NCBI GenBank assembly: GCA_964388835.1
Contig: CAYMBZ010000026.1
Span: 1-19,990 of the forward strand
Source of the DNA: UBA1738 sp964388835
GTDB lineage: Bacteria > Bacillota > Clostridia > UBA1381
Length of the DNA: 19,990 bases
Direction: 5' to 3'
In this document: positions 1 through 8,340 of the stretch, one piece after another
How the letters are laid out: each line of letters opens with the position of its first letter
How positions within the stretch are numbered: the first letter of the stretch is position 1
Notes under the pieces: model-generated
What the model was told of the DNA's origin: nothing
What the model saw: the letters and a program-made list of their open reading frames with translations, nothing else
Database searches by the model: none
Made by a program: the position numbers and the translations under genes

Positions 1-115
1 CGTTATGGAGAAATTTTCTGAAATGTGTAACACATCATTGACAAACCTACATTTTTCAAAAATATTTGTGCAATGCTTTAAAATCAATCAATTTTCATAT
101 TTTAAATTAAGGGTC

Positions 116-144
116 TTGAAAATCAATCAAATTTACGATATAAT
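116..144 (+). promoter_or_regulatory. Promoter of the GH106-like gene
   Basis: A -35 box TTGAAA (116-121) and a perfect -10 box TATAAT (139-144) are separated by 17 bases, about 50 bases before the start codon at 195. The spacer contains AATCAATCAA, part of a 12-base direct repeat that also occurs at 80-91, so a regulator could bind here. The promoter call rests on sequence match alone. Confidence 0.75.
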
Positions 145-194
145 ATCTACAATACTTATTTGCAAGGCATTTAATGCCCTTTGAGGAGAGAAAA

Positions 195-2927
195 ATGGAT
201 TTTAAAACAGTTGAAAAAAAATACAGACCAATTCCTTTTTGGAGCTGGAACGAAGAGCTTGACACAAATGAAACCGTTGAACAGGTACATATGATGGATG
301 ATGTCGGGATAGGCGGCTTTTTCATGCACGCAAGAGGCGGTCTTAAGACAGAATACATGGGCAAAGAGTGGTTTGAAAACATCGATGCCGCAACTGCCGC
401 CGCAAAGGAAACCGGTATGGGGGCATGGGCATACGATGAAAACGGCTGGCCCAGCGGCTTCGGTAACGGGGCTGTCAACGGCATGGGAATAGAATATCAG
501 CAGAAATTTTTGAGAATGTCTGAAAATCGCCCGGATGAAAATGTTATAACAAAGTGCGGTGAACACTGGTTTTATTTCGATGTCAATCCTTTTTACGTTG
601 ACGTTTTGGACGAAAAGGTTATAAAGGAATTTATCGAAATCGCTTACAAGCCTTACCATGAAAAATACGGAAACAATATCGAGGGGTTCTTTACAGATGA
701 ACCGCAGATTTCGCGTATGGGTATTCCGTGGAGCTTTGTATTCAGAGACGAATATTCAAAAAAATACGGCTGTGACCTTTACGAGCATTTAGAAGAACTC
801 ATTCTCCCGGTAGGCGATTACAAAAATACGCGCGTAAAGTTTTGGAAAATGGTTACCGATTTATTTTCTTCCGCTTTCATGAAGCAAATTTACGATACCT
901 GCAGTAATTGGGGCGTTAAATTTACAGGGCATATGCTTTTGGAGGAAACTCTGCTTTCTCAGCTCACAACCAACGGTGCATGCATGCCGCACTATGAATA
1001 TCTGCATGTTCCCGGAATGGATTGGCTGGGCAGAAAAATTTATGATTGCCTCACTCCTCTTCAGGTTTCTTCGGTTGCAAGTCAGCTCGGAAAGGAGCAG
1101 GTAATATCCGAAACCTTTGCTCTTTGCGGTCACAATGTGAGCCTTACCGAACTTAAAGGAATCTACGAATGGCAGATGGTACACGGAATAAATGTGCTCT
1201 GCCAGCATCTTGAGGGATATTCAATCCGCGGAATAAGAAAACGTGATTATCCGCCTGCCATGTACTATCAACAGCCGTGGTGGAACGAATATAAGAAATT
1301 CAACAATGCAATGTCCCGTGAGGGAATGTTGCTATCGAAAGGGACACAAAAAGCAGATGTCCTGCTAATTCATCCGCAAACAACGGCTTGGTCGCTGTAT
1401 TGTTCTCAACTCGGTCCCGAACTTTCTGGAAATTCCGATGAGGGAGGTATGGGCGAGATAAAAGCGCTCAATGACAAATTTTTGCAAGTAATAATGAGTC
1501 TTGAGAAAAAGCATATTCCGTTCCATTTGGGTGACGAAACAATTATGGAGCGCCACGCAAAGGCAGAAAACGGACGGCTTATTATTGGAAATCAGAGTTA
1601 CTCTGCGGTCATTATGTCATGCTGTGACGTACTTCTGCCGTCAACGGAAAAATTAATTGAGGAATTTACCGCTTCCGGCGGAAAGATTGTTACCGAAGAT
1701 GAGCTTTCGAGAAATCCGATAATCGATAACGAGGAAATCACATATACCAAAAGAGAATTTGATGAGTTTACACTGCATTATTTTGTAAACACCTCCCCTG
1801 AGAGAAAAATCGGCAAAATTAACACCGGCGGAAAGAAGCTTGATATTTATACCGGAGAACTCAACGATTTTAATGCCGACTACGAATTTGAACCATGGGG
1901 CAGTTTAATGGTGATTGACGATAACAAAACGGCGCAGAAATCTGTGGCAAAGGCTCATACCATTATTCGCCCCTCCGGGAAATTTAAAATTGTTGAGCCT
2001 GTCAAAAACGCTCTGACACTTGACTTCTGCGACTACTACTTTGACGGAGAGCTCATAGAGAAAAACGGATATGTGCTGAATATTTGCGAAAGAGCCAATG
2101 CCCTTGCAAAAAAGGTACGGATACATCAGGATTATCACGTAACCGTGAACAATCTGCCGAAAAATTTGGAGATTGCCGTTGAAACCCCCGAAATCTTTGA
2201 GATTTTCGTAAACGGCAAGAAAATAGAAAAAAATATAAGCGGATATTTCAGAGATAAGAGCTTTAAAACAATACCGATTGAAAAATACATAATTCTCGGC
2301 GAAAACACAATCTCTTTTGAATGTGATTTTGTGCAAAAAGAAGAATTCTACCAAAGCTTAAAGCGTGCTGAATTCTTTGAAAGCGAAAAGAACAAGCTTG
2401 TTTATGATATGGAAATCGAAGCGGTATACCTAATAGGAAATTTCTCTGTTAAAACCGACGGAATGTGGAGCAAACTTGACAAAAACGCAGTTCGCTACAA
2501 CGGCGGATTTGAAATCGATGCACCAAAGACAGCAATCGGAATTAAGAATATTGAACAGCAAGGTTATCCGTTCTGGTGTGGTGAAATGTGCATTGAGGGC
2601 GAAATTGATATAGAGGGTTCTAATCCGGTTTTGGAGCTTGTTCCCCGCGGTATAAGTGCCGTACGAGTTGAAATCGGCGGAAAAACAGAAGTTATGCTCA
2701 CCGACAACAGGTTGCCCCTTGCGTCTTTCGGCGTATGCGGGAAAACAAAGATTAGATTAACTCTCATTAACAATTTAAGAAATCTTTTGGGACCGCATCA
2801 TCTTCTTGCGGGAGAAAGCTGGCAAGTTGTGCCCGCAGACTTCTTTAAAGAAAAATGCATTTGGAATTCCGATTCACCAGAGAATAAATGGTGCGATGAC
2901 TACTGTTTTGCGGAAACCGGTATATAA
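195..2927 (+). CDS. GH106-like family glycoside hydrolase (putative alpha-L-rhamnosidase)
   Basis: This 910-residue protein is probably a cytoplasmic glycosidase releasing a terminal sugar, perhaps rhamnose, from imported glycosides. The N-terminal signature FWSWNEEL (around residues 15-22), then GIGGFFMHARGG and AYDENGWPSGF, is typical of the large GH106-related family. FFTDEP (Asp168, Glu169) and ISETFALCGHN (Glu306) are candidate catalytic-barrel motifs. The last 300 residues look like beta-sandwich domains, as is usual in the family. No signal peptide or membrane segment is seen. An in-frame ATG exists at 174, but the start at 195 is preferred because GAGGAG (183-188) lies at ribosome-binding distance. 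A decayed glycosidase follows after 24 bases and probably shared the transcript. The family call is fairly safe. Substrate specificity is inference, since this family has many uncharacterised members. Confidence 0.8.
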   Translation: MDFKTVEKKYRPIPFWSWNEELDTNETVEQVHMMDDVGIGGFFMHARGGLKTEYMGKEWFENIDAATAAAKETGMGAWAYDENGWPSGFGNGAVNGMGIEYQQKFLRMSENRPDENVITKCGEHWFYFDVNPFYVDVLDEKVIKEFIEIAYKPYHEKYGNNIEGFFTDEPQISRMGIPWSFVFRDEYSKKYGCDLYEHLEELILPVGDYKNTRVKFWKMVTDLFSSAFMKQIYDTCSNWGVKFTGHMLLEETLLSQLTTNGACMPHYEYLHVPGMDWLGRKIYDCLTPLQVSSVASQLGKEQVISETFALCGHNVSLTELKGIYEWQMVHGINVLCQHLEGYSIRGIRKRDYPPAMYYQQPWWNEYKKFNNAMSREGMLLSKGTQKADVLLIHPQTTAWSLYCSQLGPELSGNSDEGGMGEIKALNDKFLQVIMSLEKKHIPFHLGDETIMERHAKAENGRLIIGNQSYSAVIMSCCDVLLPSTEKLIEEFTASGGKIVTEDELSRNPIIDNEEITYTKREFDEFTLHYFVNTSPERKIGKINTGGKKLDIYTGELNDFNADYEFEPWGSLMVIDDNKTAQKSVAKAHTIIRPSGKFKIVEPVKNALTLDFCDYYFDGELIEKNGYVLNICERANALAKKVRIHQDYHVTVNNLPKNLEIAVETPEIFEIFVNGKKIEKNISGYFRDKSFKTIPIEKYIILGENTISFECDFVQKEEFYQSLKRAEFFESEKNKLVYDMEIEAVYLIGNFSVKTDGMWSKLDKNAVRYNGGFEIDAPKTAIGIKNIEQQGYPFWCGEMCIEGEIDIEGSNPVLELVPRGISAVRVEIGGKTEVMLTDNRLPLASFGVCGKTKIRLTLINNLRNLLGPHHLLAGESWQVVPADFFKEKCIWNSDSPENKWCDDYCFAETGI

Positions 2928-2951
2928 CGAAATAAAATAGGGAGAACACAT

Positions 2952-3901
2952 ATGAAAAAAAATCGATATCAACCTGATACCGAATACGGCAAATCCGTCG
3001 CCGGACTATTACTGCACATGGCAAACTCGGCTTTATGCAACCTGTGACGGAAAGCCCGAAGGATAGCGCGCAATAATAGGTGAAAAGACTTTATTCGATA
3101 AAGAAGTTCCTTACGGCTGGGCATATTTTTATGAAGAGGCTCGCGACGATTTATTCCTTGTTATGGATGACGGTTGGGATGTGCCGAAAGAGGATGACCC
3201 AGCGTATTACGGAAGCTTGATTCTTAATAAAGAAAAATTCCCGGAAGTAGCCTCGGTAGCTGGGTATGTGCTCAGGAATCGGAAAAATTTGCAGGAGATT
3301 CAAATGCCGAAGAATATTGGACACAAAAGGTTAAGGAAACCGAAGAATCGGGCTTTGCATATTGGAAAGTAGATTGGGGAAAAAGAATAAGGATATCGCT
3401 TTCAGAAAAATGCAGACCGTGGAATTTGAAACATGGTGGTTTAACGTTCTTTGGTTTAAAGAAAAGATAAAGGATAATACAATCGAAACCAAAGCACCGG
3501 CAAGAATTGCGCGAGTTTGCGCTCCGGATGACGCAGAAGCTGACAAAAACGGAAATGTTCCGTATGTAATTACCTCAAAAAATCCAAACGGCGCGTTATC
3601 CGTTGCAACCATCGGCATAACTTATGAAATCCCACTCTGCCGCGTTAGTATCTCCGGCTAAAATTCGGATATAATCGGAGTTTTCGGAGAATATCGCGAA
3701 CTTATAATTAATATAGAGAGGGACACAAAAACCGTGTTCATGCAGGATATTGCCGGGGATTCGGCATGCGATATCACCGAGGATGTAATTATAGAGAACG
3801 GCAAAATCACAATTCCGGGTGAGCTTATCCATTTTATAGGTACATCGGTTCAACTATGCGGCGATACATCTGAACCCGGATGCGTAATAAAGCTTATCTG
3901 A
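2952..3901 (+). pseudogene. Decayed TIM-barrel glycosidase (GH36/raffinose-synthase-like clan) remnant
   Basis: An ATG at 2952 with a good ribosome binding site (AGGGAG, 2939-2944) opens a gene that cannot be translated through. The eight-A run 2955-2962 shifts the frame. Past it, frame 1 reads IDINLIPNTANPSPDYYCTW, hits TAG at 3064, then continues through FLVMDDGWDVP and YYGSLILNKEKFPE. The sequence then moves to another frame at 3261 (WVCAQESEKFAG and AYWKVDWGK), and shifts again near 3377-3386 into NKDIAFRKM. Reading runs on to a TAA at 3659, and the same frame continues to TGA at 3899. The MDDGW and KVDWGK motifs suggest a barrel glycosidase with a C-terminal beta domain. About 316 codons remain, and joins such as KFPE to WVCAQ look like internal deletions. 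The exact family is uncertain. Several independent lesions argue for real decay rather than a single read error. Confidence 0.8.
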
Positions 3902-3924
3902 TTAGGCACATGAAAAATACGCAT

Positions 3925-3955
3925 ACAAAAAAACGGCTTCATGCCGTTTTTTTGT
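3925..3955. terminator. Bidirectional intrinsic terminator
   Basis: A perfect stem is formed by ACAAAAAAACGGC (3925-3937) and GCCGTTTTTTTGT (3943-3955) around the loop TTCAT. It has an A run on one side and a T run on the other, so it can stop transcription from the pseudogene on the plus strand and from the araC-type gene on the minus strand, which converge here. Confidence 0.85.
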
Positions 3956-3993
3956 GTCCCTTTTTTGTATCTTTTTTTCATCGCGGTAAACAT

Positions 3994-4818
3994 TCACTCA
4001 AAATTTGACGAAATCTTCTTTTTATATTGCAGAGGTGTCATTTCATATTCTTTTTTAAAGTGTGTTATAAAGCTTGAACAATCGGAAAAACCACAGCGGT
4101 AAGCCACGCATGTTATGCTCTCTCCGTCATGCAGCATTTTAGTGGCATTTGCCAGCCGCCTTTTTTTTATATATTCCGACGGCGAAATACCGAATTTTTG
4201 AAAAATTCTGCGCTCCAGAGTGCTTACGCTTACATTGCAATACTCCGCAATCTCCTTTACCGACAAAGGAGATGACATGTTTTCATTTATATAATTCATT
4301 GCTTTTATAACAGCTTCATTTCCGTCACATTTAGGTGCGTTAAAGGAATCGGCGGTATTTAAAATATCTATTAAGCCAAAAAAGCAAAAGTATTTTTTTA
4401 CCCCACTTACATCAGAGTTGTTTAATTCTTTGCAAATATTTATCAGTTCCGCCGACCTTTCGGGATTAGGAATAATAAGGTTATTTTTTCCCAATTCACG
4501 ATTGAAAAAGGCATCAAAAATCTCCTCATTTCCGTCCGAATTGAACAGTATCCAAAAATGCTTATGCCGCTTGTTTGAATTATATATACAGTGATGATAC
4601 TCATAGGGACGGGTAATTATAACGTTTCCGGGCATAATTGGGTAAAATGAATTTTCAACCGAAAAAGACACATCTCCGCTTAAATTGACGTAAATTTCAC
4701 ATTCATCATGTATGTGATTACTATGGACGTTACGAGGAGATTTTGAATCAACGTCCACGTAGGATACATTCACCGAAAATTGATTTATACTTTTGAAAAT
4801 ATGCTTATTCCTTTTCAT
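3994..4818 (-). CDS. AraC-family transcriptional regulator
   Basis: This 274-residue regulator has an N-terminal cupin-like sensor region (about residues 30-115, with His32, His35, His37, Glu39 and Glu41 in the first strand) and a C-terminal pair of helix-turn-helix motifs (about 187-208 and 235-256). The second ends in the AraC signature region CGFSDCSSFITHFKKEYEMTPLQYK. Proteins of this type sense a sugar and activate glycoside-use genes. It is divergent from the transporter and alpha-galactosidase genes and follows the GH106-like gene, so it probably controls one or both. The ATG at 4818 is preferred: the longer in-frame reading from 4842 would need a TTG start with no ribosome binding site, whereas AGAAGG lies upstream of 4818. 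Family call is firm; inducer unknown. Confidence 0.88.
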   Translation of the reverse strand: MKRNKHIFKSINQFSVNVSYVDVDSKSPRNVHSNHIHDECEIYVNLSGDVSFSVENSFYPIMPGNVIITRPYEYHHCIYNSNKRHKHFWILFNSDGNEEIFDAFFNRELGKNNLIIPNPERSAELINICKELNNSDVSGVKKYFCFFGLIDILNTADSFNAPKCDGNEAVIKAMNYINENMSSPLSVKEIAEYCNVSVSTLERRIFQKFGISPSEYIKKRRLANATKMLHDGESITCVAYRCGFSDCSSFITHFKKEYEMTPLQYKKKISSNFE

Positions 4819-4866
4819 ACCGACCGCTTTCCCTTCTGACAAGAACAGTTACAAGTGTATGTGACG

Positions 4867-4896
4867 ATTATAGCATATTTTTTGACTAAAAGTCAA
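4867..4896 (-). promoter_or_regulatory. araC-type gene promoter overlapping a palindrome
   Basis: On the minus strand TTGACT (4891-4896) and TATAAT (4867-4872) are spaced by 18 bases, forming a good promoter for the regulator gene. The -35 box is one half of the perfect inverted repeat TTGACTaaaAGTCAA (4882-4896), which may be an operator serving the divergent genes. A matching strong promoter for the plus-strand transporter was not found; TATAAT at 4897-4902 has only a poor -35. Confidence 0.6.
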
Positions 4897-4947
4897 TATA
4901 ATTATGCCACATTTTGTAATATGATGATATAAGAAAGGAGGTTTCAT

Positions 4948-5817
4948 ATGCAATATATAATGCTTGTAATTGCAGCAATGCTTTTGGGTGCGGATTTTGC
5001 GGTAAATAAGGTATATCAAAAGGCATACGGTTCATCTATAGGAAGTTCACTTACCTTTAATATGCTTTCGGGAATTTTCACGGCAATATTCTTTTTCGTT
5101 ATTGGTGGATTCAAAGCGGAGTTTACTGTATTTTCTGCCTTGATGGCAGCTATGTCTGCTCTTTTTGTTGCCAGCTATAAGCTAATAGGCTTTAAGATTT
5201 TAAACTCAAGCGGAAAAATATCAATTTATACAACGTATCTGATGACCGGTGGAATGACCCTACCGTACATTTGGGGAATTTTGTTTATGAATGAGCCGTT
5301 TAAAATTGCGAGAATGATAGGACTTTTTATAATGATTTTGGGAATAGCTTTACCAAACATCATGTCCGGCAGAATTAACGGCGGAAAAAAAGTTCTAACT
5401 ATGTGCTTCGCGGTATTTGCTTTAAACGGAGGCGTAAGCATTATCTCAAAAATTCATCAAACCGAAGCAGTATACGAATGTGTAAGCACTTCAGGATTTG
5501 TTGTACTTTCGGGAATCTTCACAGCGGTATTTGCGGCTGTGGCATTATACTTTACGCATAGTGAAGTAAAAATTTCCCTCAGCGTTGAAAAAAAGATGGC
5601 AATTATCGCAACGTCAGCGGCAATAGGCGGGGCTTCGCATATGCTTCAGCTAATCGGTGCGGCAAATTTGCCGGCAACGGTGCTCTACCCATTGGTTACC
5701 GGGGGCAGTATAATATTCTCTGCCTTGGCGGATTTGATTTTTTTCCGCGAAAAACTTTCTTTGTCGCAAATATTAAGCGTAATTATATGTTTTTCGGGAA
5801 CATTATTTTTCTTGTAA
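4948..5817 (+). CDS. DMT-superfamily (EamA-like) membrane transporter
   Basis: This 289-residue protein is almost entirely hydrophobic, with about nine or ten membrane helices arranged as two related halves, as in drug/metabolite transporters of the EamA type. The second half ends with the usual pattern of a conserved acidic/aromatic segment (LADLIFFREKLSLSQ) before a final helix. A strong ribosome binding site AAAGGAGG (4934-4941) supports the start. The GH36-like gene follows after 12 bases, so the two are almost certainly co-transcribed. By context it may carry a sugar, glycoside or degradation product. The DMT group also holds the rhamnose symporter RhaT and amino acid exporters, so substrate and direction cannot be read from the sequence. 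Confidence 0.82.
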   Translation: MQYIMLVIAAMLLGADFAVNKVYQKAYGSSIGSSLTFNMLSGIFTAIFFFVIGGFKAEFTVFSALMAAMSALFVASYKLIGFKILNSSGKISIYTTYLMTGGMTLPYIWGILFMNEPFKIARMIGLFIMILGIALPNIMSGRINGGKKVLTMCFAVFALNGGVSIISKIHQTEAVYECVSTSGFVVLSGIFTAVFAAVALYFTHSEVKISLSVEKKMAIIATSAAIGGASHMLQLIGAANLPATVLYPLVTGGSIIFSALADLIFFREKLSLSQILSVIICFSGTLFFL

Positions 5818-5829
5818 GGGGATATTATT

Positions 5830-7797
5830 ATGGACTTTTTAAAAAACAACAAGAGGTTTTCCTTTAAGATAGGTGAAAAGGATGCATGGGACTTAAACTT
5901 TGAAACCGAGGTACGTGAAAACCAAAACACAATAACAACCGTATATACATTTGAAAACGGTTTAAAGGTTACAAACATTGCAAAAAAGCATGAAAAATTC
6001 GGTGCATACGAATGGGTGAATTATTTTGAAAATACCTCCGATATGCCAACCGAAATCATATCGGAACTTTGGGATTGCGATTGCACACTGCCCATAGAAT
6101 ACGAAAAAAATCCGGAATGGGTTTCCTATTTTCCGGATCCTGCAACCGCAACAAAAATTTATTCTCCCACAGGTTCAAACTGGTCAGCGTATGAATTTTA
6201 CTGCGACGTTGATGAACTGGCGGACAATCATCGAAAGCATCACATTAGACCCGGGGACACTAAGGAATACTCCGCGTCAAACGGCCGTTCAAGTAAAGAT
6301 TTGGCACCCTTTTTCAATATACACAAGAACGGAAAAGGATACATTTTTGCAATAGGTTGGTCGGGGCAATGGAACAGTAAAATAAGCCGTTCAAACGATA
6401 GCATTAGCTTCAAATCAAAAATCGAGGATACATACTTTAGAATGATGCCGCAGGAGAGCTTCAGAACATCTTCAATCGTTATTCTTCCGTATACGGCAGA
6501 TTTTATCGAATCTCAAAACCTGTGGAGACGATTAGTAAAGGAAGATTTTTCGCCGCTGAACAAAGGTGAAAGACCACAGTATGCACCTATATGCGCTTCA
6601 ATCTGGGGTGGCATGAAAACGGAAAGTGTTTTGGAGAGAATCGATGTCATAAACAAAAACGACATGGCTTTTGATTGCATATGGATGGATGCCGGCTGGT
6701 ACGGAATAGATACCGACCCCACCCCGGATGAATTTGAGGGGGATTGGCATGCACATACCGGCGATTGGAGAGTCAGCCCAAAGACACATCCGAACGGCTT
6801 GCGTGATGTTTCAAAGGCAATACACGATTCGGGACGAAAATTCCTGCTTTGGTTTGAGCCGGAGCGAGTTATCCGTACCACCCCCGTGGCAATTGAGCAC
6901 CCCGAGTGGTTTTTATCTTCAAAGTACCCTCATGACCCACATCGATTGCTCAATTTGGGAAATGACGTTGTATGGAACTACTGCTTTAATATGTTAGCTG
7001 AAAAAATCGAAGAACTTTCCATGGATTGGTTGCGTATCGATTTTAATTTTGACCCGCTGGAATACTGGAGAAGCGGAGATGCATCCGACAGGGTCGGCAT
7101 AACGGAAATTAAGTATATGAACGGATTTTACAAGCTTTGGGACATGCTTTTGAAGAAATTTCCGAAGTTGCTTATAGATGATTGTGCATCCGGCGGAAGA
7201 CGAATCGACATCGAAGCCTTAAAACGAAGCGTGCCCTTGTGGCGAAGCGATTTCCAATGCCCCGCAAATGCGGATCCTAACGGAACACAGTGCCACACGC
7301 AGTGCTTCAATTTATGGATGCCTTTCTCGGCTACCGGCGCCGGACGGCAAGCGGACGAATACCGCGTAAGAAGCTCTTACGGATCCGGAATTAGTATAGG
7401 AGCCTTTTTTTCTGAATCGGAAAAGCTTGATACAATACAGGATAGAATTGAGTTTGCAAAGAAATATTCAGAGGAAGCCGCACTGGTACGCCCGTATTTC
7501 TCCGAGGATTTTTACCCGCTGACGGAGGTTTCCACACGTCGTGATATCTGGTGTGTAAATCAATTTAACCGCCCCGAGGAAAAAGACGGAATGATTCAGG
7601 TATTTTGCCGCGAAAATTCGCCGTATGAAACCGCGAAATTTAAGCTTAGAGGGCTGAATAAGGATTCTAATTATTCAATCTCCGACGGAGAGGGCTTTTC
7701 ACTTACCGCAAGCGGTGCAAAGCTTATGGATGAGGGCTTTGAAATCCGATGCACCGAAAAAAGAAGTGCAAAAATTTTCTTCTATAAGGAAATTTAA
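5830..7797 (+). CDS. GH36-like alpha-galactosidase
   Basis: This 655-residue protein belongs to the GH36/GH27 clan and probably hydrolyses alpha-galactosides by a retaining mechanism. Visible features are a beta-sandwich N-terminal region (about 1-240), WMDAGW (285-290), GRKFLLWFEPERV, LLNLGND, DWLRIDFN with the likely nucleophile Asp404, LIDDCASGGRRID, and LWRSDFQC with the likely acid/base Asp474. The acidic residues sit where GH36 enzymes carry KxDxN and SD motifs. No signal peptide is present, so it acts inside the cell on imported substrate. The ribosome binding site AAGGGG overlaps the stop codon of the transporter gene, which points to translational coupling. The clan call is strong. 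Galactose specificity is inferred, since related subfamilies use other alpha-sugars. Confidence 0.82.
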   Translation: MDFLKNNKRFSFKIGEKDAWDLNFETEVRENQNTITTVYTFENGLKVTNIAKKHEKFGAYEWVNYFENTSDMPTEIISELWDCDCTLPIEYEKNPEWVSYFPDPATATKIYSPTGSNWSAYEFYCDVDELADNHRKHHIRPGDTKEYSASNGRSSKDLAPFFNIHKNGKGYIFAIGWSGQWNSKISRSNDSISFKSKIEDTYFRMMPQESFRTSSIVILPYTADFIESQNLWRRLVKEDFSPLNKGERPQYAPICASIWGGMKTESVLERIDVINKNDMAFDCIWMDAGWYGIDTDPTPDEFEGDWHAHTGDWRVSPKTHPNGLRDVSKAIHDSGRKFLLWFEPERVIRTTPVAIEHPEWFLSSKYPHDPHRLLNLGNDVVWNYCFNMLAEKIEELSMDWLRIDFNFDPLEYWRSGDASDRVGITEIKYMNGFYKLWDMLLKKFPKLLIDDCASGGRRIDIEALKRSVPLWRSDFQCPANADPNGTQCHTQCFNLWMPFSATGAGRQADEYRVRSSYGSGISIGAFFSESEKLDTIQDRIEFAKKYSEEAALVRPYFSEDFYPLTEVSTRRDIWCVNQFNRPEEKDGMIQVFCRENSPYETAKFKLRGLNKDSNYSISDGEGFSLTASGAKLMDEGFEIRCTEKRSAKIFFYKEI

Positions 7798-7888
7798 TGA
7801 AAATCCCGGTCAAAATCGAGATTTTCGCTTCTTACCGCGAACAATTCAATCGAAAAAACACTTCTTTTGAAGTGCTCGCACTACATGT

Positions 7889-7926
7889 GAACCCGAATTT
7901 GCGTTATGCAAAATCGGGTTCTTTTT
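7889..7926 (+). terminator. Intrinsic terminator after the GH36-like gene
   Basis: GAACCCGAATTT (7889-7900) and AAAATCGGGTTC (7910-7921) form a stem around a 9-base loop, followed by TTTTT (7922-7926). It lies about 90 bases after the stop codon and would end the transporter/GH36 transcript. Confidence 0.8.
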
Positions 7927-8115
7927 CATATTTACGATAAAACATTCCCTCGCACTCAATAAATATCCCCCGCATACATGTTATATTTCATTTTCGGGTA
8001 TAACCCTACACTCCCCCACTACGCACAAGCGAACACCCGAGAACGCCTGCCCCTACATCTATTCATCGGCAAATCCTGTGTCAACCCACGCAACTATCAC
8101 GTGGTTTTCTGCCAT
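7927..8115. other. Intergenic stretch with no recognised gene
   Basis: This part of the gap between the converging GH36-like and oad transcripts shows no credible open frame with a ribosome binding site, no RNA gene and no repeat that I can recognise. Just outside it, CACTTC-TTTT-GAAGTG (7859-7874) followed on the minus strand by six T residues could be a backup terminator for minus-strand transcripts. Confidence 0.5.
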
Positions 8116-8152
8116 AAAAATAGCGTAGCAGTCATTAAAACTACTGCGCTAT
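8116..8152 (-). terminator. Terminator of the oad operon
   Basis: Read on the minus strand, ATAGCGCAGTAGT (8140-8152) pairs with ACTGCTACGCTAT (8120-8132) around a 7-base loop, with one mismatch and one G-T pair, followed by a run of T residues (plus-strand A residues 8116-8120). It lies about 50 bases beyond the small membrane protein gene and would end that operon. Confidence 0.75.
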
Positions 8153-8200
8153 AGAAAGTCTGACTTTTGGGGGTCACATCAAAATTTTACAGCCCGTTGT

Positions 8201-8326
8201 TTACTTGCATACCTTATTCAGTACGGCAATCATTGCCGCAATTATAATCATAACCACGAACACGCTTCCCCAGCCGACAAGCGCATCCGGTATAATTTTC
8301 AAAAATCCGCTTATATTCAAATTCAT
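8201..8326 (-). CDS. 41-residue single-span membrane protein, OadG-like small subunit
   Basis: This small gene encodes 41 residues. A short amphipathic start is followed by GWGSVFVVMIIIAAMIAVLN (residues 18-37), one membrane helix with the glycine-then-aliphatic pattern seen at the start of OadG-type gamma subunits, and a basic end. The start ATG at 8326 has a strong ribosome binding site GGAGGA (8335-8340) just before the TAA of the beta subunit gene, so the two are tightly coupled. In sodium-pumping decarboxylases the gamma subunit stabilises the beta subunit and helps anchor the soluble alpha subunit. This protein lacks the soluble tail of classical OadG, so it could only supply the membrane anchor. 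Assignment rests on context and helix pattern. Confidence 0.72.
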   Translation of the reverse strand: MNLNISGFLKIIPDALVGWGSVFVVMIIIAAMIAVLNKVCK

Positions 8327-8340
8327 TTAAAAATTCCTCC

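Noticed and set aside
107..659. Minus-strand open frames of 125 and 162 codons opposite the GH106-like gene
   Set aside because: The opposite strand encodes clear family motifs in this stretch, and the antisense frames show low-complexity Ser/Phe/Cys-rich composition with no start signal.
4818..4842. TTG start at 4842 for the AraC-type regulator
   Set aside because: No ribosome binding site precedes it, while a purine-rich AGAAGG lies upstream of the ATG at 4818.
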